A stretch of 64,000 nucleotides of DNA, from contig JBBHKE010000533.1 in NCBI GenBank assembly GCA_037447655.1, forward strand, positions 111,350 to 175,349, given 5' to 3'. The notes under the pieces were generated by a model. The model saw nothing but the letters and a program-made list of their open reading frames with translations, was not told the DNA's origin and did not search any database. Origin of the DNA: Zygnema cylindricum (Eukaryota > Streptophyta > Zygnematophyceae > Zygnematales > Zygnemataceae). The translations under genes were made by a program, and so were the position numbers. Positions 33,908 to 44,249 of the stretch are shown here, piece by piece. Position 1 is the first letter of the stretch; the number at the start of each line of letters is the position of its first letter.

Positions 33908-35906
33908 CTAAGCTCTTCCTCCTCTCATAATTTCCTCCCAAATCGAATCCCTCGAAGGAGCATTTGATAAATTCACATCCTCTATTTTTTCATTTTTACC
34001 CTCCATTCTCATCACTTCTGGAGGAGTCTCCATAACATTCTCTCTCGTAACATTCACTCTCCCTCCCCCTCCCACCAGTCCTCGTCCTTCCTTTCCAGCG
34101 TACCCTTCCTTCCCTTCCTTTCCCTCTCCCTCTCGCTGTCCCCGCTCCTCCTCCTCCTCTTCCTCTCCCTCCCTCTCTTCCTCTCCCTCTCTCGGAATCG
34201 ACAAAACCGTCTCCATATTTGGCCTCCACTTATCGAGCATCCTTTCCCCTCCCTCTCCCTCCCTCTCTCCCTCTCCCTCTCTCCCTCCCTCTCCACCCGT
34301 TCCCGTTTTCGTAATCTCCTTTTTCGTAAAATTTTCCGTCGAAAATATCGTAAAACTCGGCGGTACGAACTTCTTGGGCCAAAGCACAACAGGAACAAAA
34401 AAACCACGAAAAAAAATCGATCGTCGCGGAATGTCCACAAAACCATTTTTTTTTCGGTAAATTGTAAACTTGTCTCATCTTCATTCGGAAAAACCCTCCG
34501 TAAAGAACTCCTAAAACCGATAAACCGATCCCTATCCCTCCGATTATATGCCTCGTTTTATCATCGTTTATATTCACCGCGGCCAAAACAAATATTAAAA
34601 ACGGAGCGAAAAGAAAAACGGAAAACGTAATCATGTGAACGAATTTATTCCCCAATCCCAAACGTTCGTGGTTTATCCCAAAAATACAAATACAACATAA
34701 AGTCGAAAGGAGCCCGACTCGAAAATCGTCGAAAAAACCCCAAATTAAACCGCCTTTCCATTTCGCTTTTTCTACCGGAGTCCTTGTTAGAAAAACCGCC
34801 CGTTTTCCGTCGATCAACAACCTTCGGCTTTTTCCGGCCTCCATCATCGCCAAATCTTTCGTCTCATTATAATCTCCGTCGAAATCTTTTCCTAAAGGAG
34901 ACAAAAAGTTATAAATTCCCGCGAAAGCGGCGAATCCTATGGCTCCGGTGAGAGTTACGGCAACTCCTATGGCCGGTCTCTCACTCCTCGTAAAACCCCA
35001 ATTCAAACCCGATAAACAATATTGAAAAAGACAATTTAAATTCAAAGAAACCACAACAATCATCATATGTTTCCATTCGTCCGGTTTCCTCGTCCCTCCC
35101 TTATTAAAAGTCATCCTCATAACCAAAATATCTTGCGGTCTCCATCGATAAAGACGAATTAAGTACCGGATTCTCGCCGGTTGTACCACAACACACATAA
35201 AAAAAAAAAGCCCGTTTAAAATTTGATTATTTACTTCAAACCAAGTATCTCTCCCCTTTTTTGATTTAATTTGGGCGTTCAACATTCCGGTCATCACCAA
35301 AAAAAGGAGAGCTCCGGAAATCGCGACGAGGAGGATCCACAGAAAAAGACAAAAGTTTAACGGATTTTTGATCCATATGAGGCCATCCCGTTTCAAATCC
35401 GACCACAAAACGTCGCCGAATAACGGAATGCGAACGCCTTCCGTTAGGAATCACGGTTTCGTCACGACTTCCTTCGACCTTTCCTCTTTAAAAGTCGCCA
35501 ATTTTTGGAGAGTTGAGGAGGGCGACCGCAAAAGTTCCAAACCGGAAATCGAAGTTAAATGTCGCAATTGCGATTTTTGAATCGAATCCGTCGACGATTT
35601 TTCAGAACTCGGAAAATTTTGAGAATCCCCTTCGTTTTCTTTTTCATTTTCGTTCTCGTTTTCTTTATCGTTATTGGTATTATTGATGTTGTTATTTAAG
35701 GTGGTGGATAAAGGGGTGGTAAAATTACTATTACTGTTATTTGAGGTGGTGGAAAGAGGGGTATAATTATTATTATTATTATTATTAGTGTTGATAGGAG
35801 TCGAAAGAACTGGGGTACTCGGAAAATCCACACTATTTCCGGTAGATTGGGGAGAAGAAGGAGACATTTCACTCAATTGAGTATGGTCGTGAAATTGCGG
35901 TTTTTC

Positions 35907-35912
<6 letters not shown>
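33908..35912 (-). CDS. DUF2985/PLAC8 (Cys-rich) membrane protein, with in-frame stop and C-terminal frame break
   Basis: From ATG at 35912 the minus strand reads a Ser/Asn-rich N-terminus of 153 codons to a TGA at 35453-35451. The same frame then continues to 34230. The second part contains a DUF2985 region (NPLNFCLFLWILLVAISG, then GRDTWFEVNNQILNGLF, RWRPQDILVMR and RSERPAIGV) and a PLAC8 region (KWKGGLIWGFFDDFRVG to FCSCCALAQEVRTAEFYD). Plant proteins of this class are multi-pass membrane proteins; I infer the same here. After PLAC8 the frame runs into a GA repeat and ends at 34230. Another frame continues to 33908 with METVLSIPREG and an ordered C-terminus, so a frame shift inside the repeat is likely. 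No intron is evident. The stop plus shift suggest either a pseudogene or sequence errors. The N-terminus also contains an Asn run (NNNNNN). Confidence 0.85.

Positions 35913-35988
<76 letters not shown>
35913..35988. repeat. (CT)n microsatellite in the PLAC8 5' leader
   Basis: About 38 CT units, read as GA on the gene strand, lie immediately before the ATG at 35912, so the tract is probably in the 5' untranslated region. Confidence 0.9.
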
Positions 35989-35991
<3 letters not shown>

Positions 35992-36309
35992 GATATCTCC
36001 TTATCTCTCCCACTCTCTGTAAGTATTCTTTACCCTACCCTCTGTGTCTCTCTCTCTCCCTCTCCGATCGGATCAGACAAGATTGAGGGAGAAGAGGGAA
36101 GAGAGATTAAGAACAAATACGGACTTCTAAACAAGCGTTCTTCCCCCTCAAAAACCCACATTCGAGAAAAATAAAAGGCTAAGGAAAACCCAAAAAATGA
36201 ATAAATTAAAAAGTGTCTAATTTAAAAACCTTATTTTCAAAAATGTGATTGTCAATAAGTTCTCAAAATCCGTACAACATCCGTACACCAATTTGAGCTT
36301 AAATGTGAA

Positions 36310-36540
36310 TAAAAAAAAAAATAGAATAAATAAATCAAATAGAATAAATAAAAAAATAGAAAAAATGAAATAAATAGAATAAATAAAATAAATAGAATAA
36401 ATAAAACAAATAGAATAAATAAAACAAATAGAATAAATAAAATAAAAAGAATAAATAGAATAAAAAAAAATAAAAAAAAATAGAATAAATAAAATAAATA
36501 AAATAAATAGAATAAATAAAAGTAATAAATAAATAAATCA
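36310..36540. repeat. AATAAATAGAATAAA microsatellite
   Basis: Degenerate A/T/G pentamer repeat with units AATAA and ATAGA. Phe/Tyr/Leu-rich ORFs on the minus strand are artefacts. Confidence 0.85.
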
Positions 36541-36747
36541 TTCAAACCAGTCAAAATTCAAGATTAAAATAAAAGAGAACAAGGGAGTGGAAAAGGGAGG
36601 GGAGTGGAGGGGATGGAGAGATAGATAGAAGATTGAGGAGCGATAGAAGACAAAGCAGAGACAAGGACAAAAAAAACTCATAAATACGCTCCCTGCAACC
36701 GTACAATGATGTCATACTTTCTTTCATCTCCGTACTCACCTGTCTGC

Positions 36748-37105
36748 CACGTGTCACAACGCGACAAACAATATCGCCCTTCCCTCTCTTTCCTGCGCCA
36801 CGTGTCAGCCAGTCACCACTCCATCCGCTTCTTGCCACGTCACCACTTTTGACCAAAAAAACACCACGTGGCACGTAATTCTCCGTCTTCCACGTGTCGC
36901 ACGCGTCCGTATACAGAAACGGACAAAAAAAAAAAACCTCACTTCTTCAGACAGCGCCTGACACTTTTTTTTGACACGTGTCGCTCAGGAAATCCTACTT
37001 CCGAGAAAAAAAGGCTTCCCGGGAGGAAGAGGTTTGTGGCAAACTGAGAAGGAGACACGTGTCAAACGCCACGTGTCAGCTGGATAACGGCCCGTTAGAC
37101 ACGTG
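36748..37105. promoter_or_regulatory. Cluster of eight G-box/ABRE-type CACGTG sites
   Basis: CACGTG begins at 36748, 36799, 36865, 36891, 36975, 37056, 37070 and 37100. Most sit in the longer forms CCACGTGTC, GACACGTGTC or CACGTGGC. This is 0.84-1.19 kb upstream of the PLAC8 ATG on the minus strand. ACGTG-core sites bind bZIP and bHLH factors in plants, and arrays are typical of abscisic-acid or light control. Regulation of this gene is inferred from position only. Confidence 0.6.
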
Positions 37106-37797
37106 CGAATGTCGGTGCCAGAAGTCTTTTCGACAGCAAAACAGATTCCTGCTGTAGAAAATAAAAAAAAAATCGAAAGATTTTTTTTTATTTTTTTTTT
37201 TTTTTATTTTTTTTTGAAGCGAGTGAATGAAGTACAAAATGATAAAAAAGATTTCAAAAAAATTAGGGGTAAGGAATGACGAAAAAAATCAAAAAGGAAA
37301 AGCTACAGCAGAAAGAATCTACGCTCATATGTACGGACCACACGTAATTCCGTACAGACACGTCACAAAAGTGTCAAATAAAGACACCGCATTTACGAGG
37401 CCTACGAGCCAGAGGCGTACGCCTGTCACAAGTGTCACAATGTCACTAGTGTCACAAGCTGAAACTGTACGAATAGATTTTCATTGGCGGATCGATTTCC
37501 AGTGACAATCTCGACCGTCGAATACGGGTCTCTTTAGACCTGTCCAACTGTCTCCATATGACTGGCACACGTGACCTGAGTTGTACAAAGCTAAAAAGTA
37601 CAAAAGTCCTGTTTTGTACTACTGGATTGATTCTGAGGCACGTCAGGTCAGACGGTCAGAGAAGACTTTTGGTACGGACGACCCGCGCCGCGGTAAAAAC
37701 ATGCCACGTGTTTGTACCTATCGGGAAGCATTGATGGCGTAATTTGTCGTGATTGATTATAGCTGCCAGCGTGAAAATAATATTGGCAAAAAAGTCG

Positions 37798-38220
37798 ACT
37801 CCTGCAGTCCATAGGGAAACTAGGAGGTATAATTATAGTGGGGATAGAAAACCCTAAGCCTTCATTAATGCTGAGAGTATGACTACGTCGACTAATAGCA
37901 TCCACATGTTTAAATATTAGTTATTTGCTATTTAGTATAGTACATTACAGTACAGCACTGTACTCCTGCAGTAGATAGGGAAACTAGGAGGTATAATTAA
38001 TTAATTATAGTAGGGATACAAAACCCTAGAGCCTTAATTAATGCCGAAAGTATGACTACGTGGACTAATAATATCCACAAGTTTTAATATTAGTTATTTG
38101 TTATTATTGTAGGGATGCTAAAAAATAAAAATCCACCCTTCATCGATGCTATAAAAGTATGACTACGTGGACTAATTATGTCCACAAGTATCTAGATATT
38201 AGTTATTTGCTATTTTGTAG
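37798..38220 (+). repeat. Three-copy tandem repeat of ~110-170 bp
   Basis: ACTCCTGCAGT, GGGAAACTAGGAGGTATAAT, a GTATGACTACGTSGACTAAT block and TATTAGTTATTTG recur in order at about 37798, 37964 and (without the first part) 38112. Function unknown; no ORF. Confidence 0.75.
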
Positions 38221-39100
38221 TCTACGGCTCTACGCCAAAAACTAAATACAAATTAGGTGGCTATTATTTATTAGTAATCGACACTAAATACAAACTGTAT
38301 AGTATTGTAATTGAAAGTATCAAACCGTAGCGAACTAAAAGCCAAAAAGTGACATAAATCCACGCTAATATGATTTTATTATCCAGAAATTATACTTAAC
38401 TTTTCTGTTACCGAATCTTTATTTAACTACAAAGGCACTGTCTGCAATCCAACCACCCAAGTGAAACATTTGAAATAGTGTAGACTAGTTCCTTTTATGA
38501 AAAAAGACCACCACTCTAGTTAATAAATATTAATCGTTTGAATTTACCCGTAAGTAATTAATTTTATTTAATTCTGGCTGTCTTTGCGGTACAGCCATAC
38601 AGGAGTAGGAAATGCTACAACTACCCCAACAGAACATCTATAGCTACCAGAAACCTTAACTGATCGTCGAATCATCCGTACACTGTCATGATAACACATT
38701 TGAAAGTATCGATATTTGAAATTTGAATCAAAAGTGTAGTGACACTGTAGCACTGTACCGTATGATCTATCCAAAACGGGCGTCCAAAATTCTCGCTGCG
38801 CTAACATCAGATTTTTTTTGTAGTATAGAAAATTTGTCACCTTGCTCCAGATACGCGGTAAATGGAAATAATATTTTCCGTGTACTGCCTGCGCACACGT
38901 TTCCAGAGGGGAATGTGAGATGACGTCATAAGCTGTAAAATCTAGCGTCACGACTAGAACCATCCAGCGCTCTCTTCAGGAAAGCCTCGAAACTTCCGTC
39001 CGCCAAAAGTTAAAGTCGGAAACCTCACCGAAATTCACTATTATTGAATTTTTTCCACACTATATATTTATACATTTGTTTGAATGAAAGCTACAATACG
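38221..39100. other. Intergenic; holds one copy of a flank repeat (39008-39098)
   Basis: No gene seen. AGTCGGAAACCTCACCG to GAATGAAAGCTACA (39014-39095) is repeated at about 42324-42402, in both cases just before a TA-target MITE. Confidence 0.55.
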
Positions 39101-39103
39101 GTA

Positions 39104-39632
39104 CACCGCCAATCGTTATTAGCGTGTAAGTTTTTTTAGCGTATAAAAATAATTACCGTGGTGTACGCTATTTAAGAATTTGAAAATTTTGGAAAAAATC
39201 ATACATTCTAATTGTTTGGTTATGGTAATTTGGATCTTTGAAAAAAAAAATGTCGGTCGCAAACATGCTTACACTAATATAGGTCTCCGTACAAAATTTG
39301 ACAAATCGTACACAAATCGTACATTCACACGGTCGAAACGCGGCTGTCGGACGAATATGTGGGAACGGGATTTTTTACGACCTGATTTTTTTTACGCACA
39401 TTCTCATGCGTCCGCGGTTACTAAAACTAATTTATTGTACTTTTTAAGTTATAAAGGTACATTTATGTACGGTCTGACATTGACCTTACACCACTCTATT
39501 TAAGAGACAACGTACTGAAAATAACCCTAAATAGAATAAAGAAAAAAATAGAATGAACTACACTAATGGAGAATAAAAAAAAAAAAAGCGGGACGGAATT
39601 AGCGTACACAACGCTAATAACGATTGGCGGTG
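39104..39632. mobile_element. TA-target MITE, subfamily A (529 bp)
   Basis: CACCGCCAATCGTTATTAGC and GCTAATAACGATTGGCGGTG are perfect inverted ends flanked by TA (39102-39103, 39633-39634). Confidence 0.88.
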
Positions 39633-39692
39633 TACTGTACTGTATAGTACACCGTGTAACACTATTAGGGTTAACAACTTTTTCGCCACTTA

Positions 39693-40987
39693 GGGTAACC
39701 TTCCATCAGGTGTTCCCAGTAATTGTACGGTCACGTTTACCGGCAGTAATATTTGTAACACCCTTCCATCAGGTCGTGCCAGTAAAGCAAAAATTGCTTA
39801 CGTGTTGGATTCCGCTTGGTACCACGTAGGATCCTGTTGAGCCGGCCGGGTATATTTAAAGTTTCGAAAAGTACAAAATTTCGACTGCGTATTTGTACGG
39901 GCGGACGCCGATTAAAATATCTAGTAGCGCGACGCTAATGTACAACCTGAACGGAGATGGAGGAAATGGCATGTACACCGCGAATCGTTTAGTAGTGTCA
40001 AAGTCACTAATTTGGGTTCTTAAAATTTTGTTTTTTTTTTTCAAATAGGATACATGATTTTAAATTTTCCTTGACGTTAATTAAGGTACCGTACAAAATA
40101 TAGTAAAGCCCAAAAGTACAATAAAATATAAATAGTGTGGTATACGGTCGATATCAGACCGTACATAACTGTACCTTTTCAAGTGAAAATTTACAAAAAA
40201 TGAATTAAATCAGACGCGCACGCATAGGAACGTGCGCTCAAAAAAACGGGATTAGTCTGACACGTAAATTAGTATAGCATGTACGGATATTTTAAATTCG
40301 CGACGGCGTACGATTTCTAATATTTTGTACGGATACATATATTAATGTATATAATCGTACGGCGAATATTCCATTTTTGCTGTTCCCAAATTAGCATAAA
40401 CGCCGAAATTAGAATACACCTTTTTTTTGAAAAAAATCATATTCTTAATTAGCATCAGTTACAGTAAATTTTCTTCAACACTATTTAAACTTTGACACTA
40501 ATAACGATTCGCGGTGTACTGTACTGAATTTGATTTTGCACATTTATAAAGGAGGCGTGACACGATATCCTACAACCAATTTTTTGTCTGTACTTGATTG
40601 TGCACATTTATAGCGGAGGCGTGCCAAGATGTCCTACAAGATTTTGTCGTCGAACAGGGTGGCTTCGACGTCAGAAGGTACACGCCATTTGCCACATGTA
40701 ACTCGATCGACTCTGACTTTACAAGTGGACCAAAATACGCGTCCAGTAAGCACAAAGTGTCCTCTTGAGGACAATCGGAGGAGACTAGCCAGGTAGTGGA
40801 AACAAGGGATGTTTGCATCGAAAATTGAAAATCGGACGGTGGTAATTTTCGACAAGAAGTTTGGAGAATCTCAACGAATTTTTAGTAAACATCTTTTGTT
40901 AAAAAAAAAAAAAAACAGTACGACTTAGTACGAAATGGTACTTTCTCCAGTAAACAATCCCACTTTTCGCCTAATGGAAGGTTACCC
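39693..40987. mobile_element. PIF/Harbinger-like MITE carrying a TA MITE
   Basis: GGGTAACCTTCCATCAGGTG on the left and CTAATGGAAGGTTACCC on the right are flanked by TTA (39690-39692, 40988-40990). It is the inverted relative of 11469-12244 and contains the 541-bp element at 39976-40516. Without that insert it is about 750 bp. Confidence 0.85.
39976..40516. mobile_element. TA-target MITE, subfamily D (541 bp), nested
   Basis: Flanked by TA at 39974-39975 and 40517-40518. The uninterrupted equivalent of the host site is at 11950-11965 (inverted), where a single TA is present. This is a second direct demonstration of the TA duplication. Confidence 0.9.
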
Positions 40988-40990
40988 TTA

Positions 40991-42135
40991 GGCCGCTTCT
41001 CCATCAGGCGCCGACAGTAATCGTACGAAAACGTTTACTGGCAGTAATACTTCGTTCACTTCTCCATCAGGTCGTGTCAGCAATGGAATCTATCGCGTAC
41101 GTGCTTTCTTTCGATTGGATGCACGTAGGTTTCTGTTATGACGGCGAGCACTCAAAGATTCCAAAAGCACAATATCTGAACTTGTATCCGTACATCCAAC
41201 CGCAAAATTAAATTACGTGAATGTACAATTTGTACGTTCGTGTTTTGTATTTTTTGTAGTTGTTTTGTCGTTCGTGTTTCGTCGTGGCGCCGCAAATTTC
41301 GGATGTCAGCATATCGTGGAGGAGGCGTCACAGCTAATGTTGGGTATCGGGTAAATTCATATCGCGATGATTTCGATATTCAATATATCGAATATCGATC
41401 GAGCAGATTCCTCGATATATCGTACCGGGACCAACATAAATCATCGTGATATATATCGCAAAAACTGGGTGGTCGTATAGTCATAGTACGGAAAATCGTA
41501 CGGATAAGCGTACGAAAAAATCGTACGGATTACCCCCCCCACCCGACGCGCGCTCAGTGGGGGGGGGGGGGGGGGGGGGGGGGAAAAAAAAATCGGGGGA
41601 AAAAAATGAATGCCTCGATATATTGGAGATACGATATATCGCGATAATTTGGTTTTCGATATATCGAAGTGATATATCGATTATCGAGTACCTGAAATTC
41701 GATATATATTGAATATCGACAAAAGGTCCTCGATACCCAGCACTAGTCACAGCACATTCTTCAACAAAGTTTATTTTTGGTGGTTTTCGTTGGATTTGAT
41801 TCCCTCCTGTCCGACGACGCGTGGCAAATGTCCAATGGCGCGCGGCTCGTACGTAACCTTTCCACGCGTAAACATTTTACATGTCCGGTGATTCGCTAGT
41901 GTCCTCCATGAGGACACTAGCGAATCACTGGATGAAGTGACCTTTTACTTCGAAAACTCATAATCGGACAGTCGACGTTGTCGCTCAAAAGTTTAGAGAA
42001 TCTTGACGAATCTCCATTAATCATGTTTAAAAAAAAAAAAACAGCATGGCCCTGTACGGCAATGAGCTGCATCTGTACAAAAATGCACTTTTTCAAAGTA
42101 AACAACCCCACTTTTCGCCTAATGGAGGTTCACCC
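40991..42135. mobile_element. PIF/Harbinger-like MITE, diverged, carrying a hAT MITE
   Basis: It abuts the preceding element across a shared TTA (40988-40990) and ends before TTA at 42136-42138. The ends are GGCCGCTTCTCCATCAGGCG and CGCCTAATGGAGGTTCACCC. The hAT-like element at 41335-41745 sits inside; without it the length is about 726 bp. Confidence 0.75.
41335..41745. mobile_element. hAT-like MITE, TAGTGTTG family (411 bp)
   Basis: The ends TAATGTTGGGTATCG and CGATACCCAGCACTA are inverted. GTCACAGC is present on both sides (41327-41334 and 41746-41753), a perfect 8-bp target duplication in non-repetitive DNA, typical of hAT elements. The interior is rich in ATATATCGATAT motifs and has a G homopolymer near 41560-41582. 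Confidence 0.9.
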
Positions 42136-42323
42136 TTAGAACATCTTTTCTCCGTACACGCTTGTCCGATTTTCACATGGATACTGCCGATCGGAAGGTG
42201 AGAATCTTGCTTTTCAATCACAATCGTCAGATGTATAATCCGACACAAGTGTACGGGAAAAAGTTGTTATCAGTGGCGAAAAAAAACACTTTTGAGGTTT
42301 AAGCCTTTAAGGTAAAAGGTGAA

Positions 42324-42402
42324 ATCGGAAACATCGCCGTAAGTCACAATTATTGAAGTATTTCCACTCTATATATTGTGGCATTTGTTGGAATGAACGC
42401 TA
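42324..42402. repeat. Flank repeat, second copy
   Basis: ATCGGAAACATCGCCG to GAATGAACGCTACA matches 39014-39095 in the same orientation. Each copy is followed by a TA-target MITE. Confidence 0.6.
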
Positions 42403-42562
42403 CACTGTGTATCGCTATTAGGGTTAATGTTTTTTTCGCTGCTTAAAACATCTTTTCTCCGTACACACTTGTCCGATTTTCAAATGGATACCGCCAATCG
42501 AAAGCTGAGAATTGTCAGCCAATTCTCAGCTTTCATGACAATTCTCAGCTTTCAATTGGCGG

Positions 42563-43300
42563 CAGAGGTCGTAAACGGTCAACCGAAACCGTGACCGACC
42601 GTTAACCGACCGCTCGCGCCGGATCCGGAACGGATTAGGTTGCCAAATTTTGGGGGTCAGGCGGTTACGGTCGGTTGATTCACCAGGAAAAAAAAAGCGG
42701 TCGGTTACGGTCGGTCAACCAAAAAACCAAAAAAAATGAAATTTTTGTACTGTCCCTATAATCCAACATTCTTGTACTTTGTACTCTTTGGCATCGTGGA
42801 AGTACGTGACATCATGATTAGCGTCGCAAATCTGACACGGTATTTATTTCGCAAATCAAAGGGAACGCGACAAAGCGTCGCAAATCTGACACGGTAGTAC
42901 ACTATTCATTTCGAAAATCTTAGTGAACGCGACAAAGCGTCGCAAATCTGACACGGTAGTACACTATTCATTTCGCAAATCTTAGGGAACGCGACAAGGC
43001 GTCGCAAATCTGACACGGTAGTAACACTATTCATTTCGCAAATCTTAGGGAACGCGACAAATCATAATTATTGGCTTATTCCGTCGTACATTGATTAATT
43101 TTGTACCTTTTCGGTTACGGGCGGGCACGGTTAGTCGTGAAAAATCAAGATTCGGTTAATTTTTTTTTTCGTAAACGACGGTCGGTTAACGGTTAACAAT
43201 TTTGGAGCGTGACAAAACTCGGTCGGGCGTCGGTTACTCAGATTTTGAAAAAAAAAAACGGTCGGTTTCGGGTATGATTTTTTGACTTTTGCGACCTCTG
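42563..43300. mobile_element. hAT-like element, CAGAGGTCG family (738 bp)
   Basis: It begins CAGAGGTCGTAAACGGTC and ends GACTTTTGCGACCTCTG. The flanking 8-mers ATTGGCGG (42555-42562) and ATTGGCAG (43301-43308) form an 8-bp target duplication with one mismatch. The interior holds many GGTCGGTTACGG motifs and a tandem repeat. No transposase. Confidence 0.85.
42821..43061 (+). repeat. Tandem repeat, four units of 54-62 bp
   Basis: Units starting GCGTCGCAAATCTGACACGG begin at 42821, 42875, 42937 and 42999. Each ends in GGGAACGCGACAA or a close variant. The first unit lacks 8 bp. Confidence 0.9.
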
Positions 43301-43403
43301 ATTGGCAGTATCCATTTGAAAATCGGACAAGTGTGTACGGAGAAAAGATGTTTTAAGCGGCGAAAAAACTGCTAACACTAATAACGATACACGGTGTACA
43401 GTA

Positions 43404-43619
43404 TACCGCCAATCGCTATTAGCGTAGAAGTTTTTTTAGCGTATAAGAATAATTACTGCTATTAACGCTAATTGGGAATTTGAAATTTCTTAAAGAAATT
43501 ATTTACTCTAATTAGAAATTAGGGTTTTTTTAAATAGTATGGATAAATCTATTTGAGAATTTGGGAAAAAATTGAGGGAACCGAATCAGCGTTCAATTCG
43601 CTAATAGCGATTGCCGGTG
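43404..43619. mobile_element. TA-target MITE, subfamily A (216 bp)
   Basis: TACCGCCAATCGCTATTAGC and GCTAATAGCGATTGCCGGTG are flanked by TA. Only CAG lies between its left TA and the TA of the previous element. Confidence 0.82.
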
Positions 43620-43631
43620 TACAGTACAGTA

Positions 43632-44247
43632 CACCGCGAATCGTAATTAGAGTAAATTACTCTAATTCGGTCGCTCGAAATTTCGGGTCAATCACATCAA
43701 ATAGAGTAATCGATTCTAATTTTTTCATTATTCTAATTTAGGTGAGGTTTAATTAGCGTAAAAAATTATAATATAGGTCATTTTTAAATAGTGTGGAGTA
43801 CGGACGACGTCTGACCGTGCAAAATTGTACTTTTATAAATAAAAAGGTACAAATAATGATTTAATAGAATCGCGCTCGCACGTGAAATCGCACTAAACAA
43901 AAAAATCAATCACATCGAAAAAAATCCGTTCGCATAGCTCTCGTCCGTCGACAGCATCGTCGTCAGTGTGAACTTTAACTGACATTAAATGCGACAAATA
44001 GTACCAGCGTCATAATGACGTCAATACTATACGGACTGACACATTTTGTATATCTACGTAATTTAGTGTGCATAATTATCACGCAAAAAATTATCGCCGA
44101 CATAACCTAATATAGAATGCTTAAATAAATTAGAGTAAACTTCATAGTTGAAAAAGCATATCACATAAATTAGCGTTCATTACTCTAATTGTTTTTTTTG
44201 GTTTTTGTACTCTAATTTTTTCATTACTCTAATTACGATTCGCGGTG
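43632..44247. mobile_element. TA-target MITE, subfamily C (616 bp)
   Basis: CACCGCGAATCGTAATTAG and CTAATTACGATTCGCGGTG are flanked by TA. AGAGTAAATTACTCT lies inside the left end, as in 17259-17750, and the two share their outer interior. This copy carries extra central sequence. Confidence 0.86.
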
Positions 44248-44249
44248 TA

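Larger units (their letters stand above)
39650..42292. mobile_element. TA-target MITE, subfamily B, interrupted by nested insertions
   Basis: The left part (39650-39692, CACCGTGTAACACTATTAGG to TTTTTCGCCACTTA) and the right part (from 42136, TTAGAACATCTTTTCTCCGTAC to CGAAAAAAAACAC) belong to one subfamily-B element that was split at TTA by the PIF-like elements. The extreme right terminus is missing. Confidence 0.7.
42403..43396. mobile_element. TA-target MITE, subfamily B, carrying a hAT MITE
   Basis: CACTGTGTATCGCTATTAGG and CTAATAACGATACACGGTG are flanked by TA (42401-42402, 43397-43398). The inner pair AACATCTTTTCTCCGTAC and GTACGGAGAAAAGATGTT is intact. AATTCTCAGCTTTC is repeated near 42510-42555. 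It is interrupted by 42563-43300. Confidence 0.85.

Noticed and set aside
42821-43061. CRISPR-like array of 62-bp units
   Set aside because: The whole unit is repeated with no unique spacers, and it lies inside a hAT element in a plant genome.
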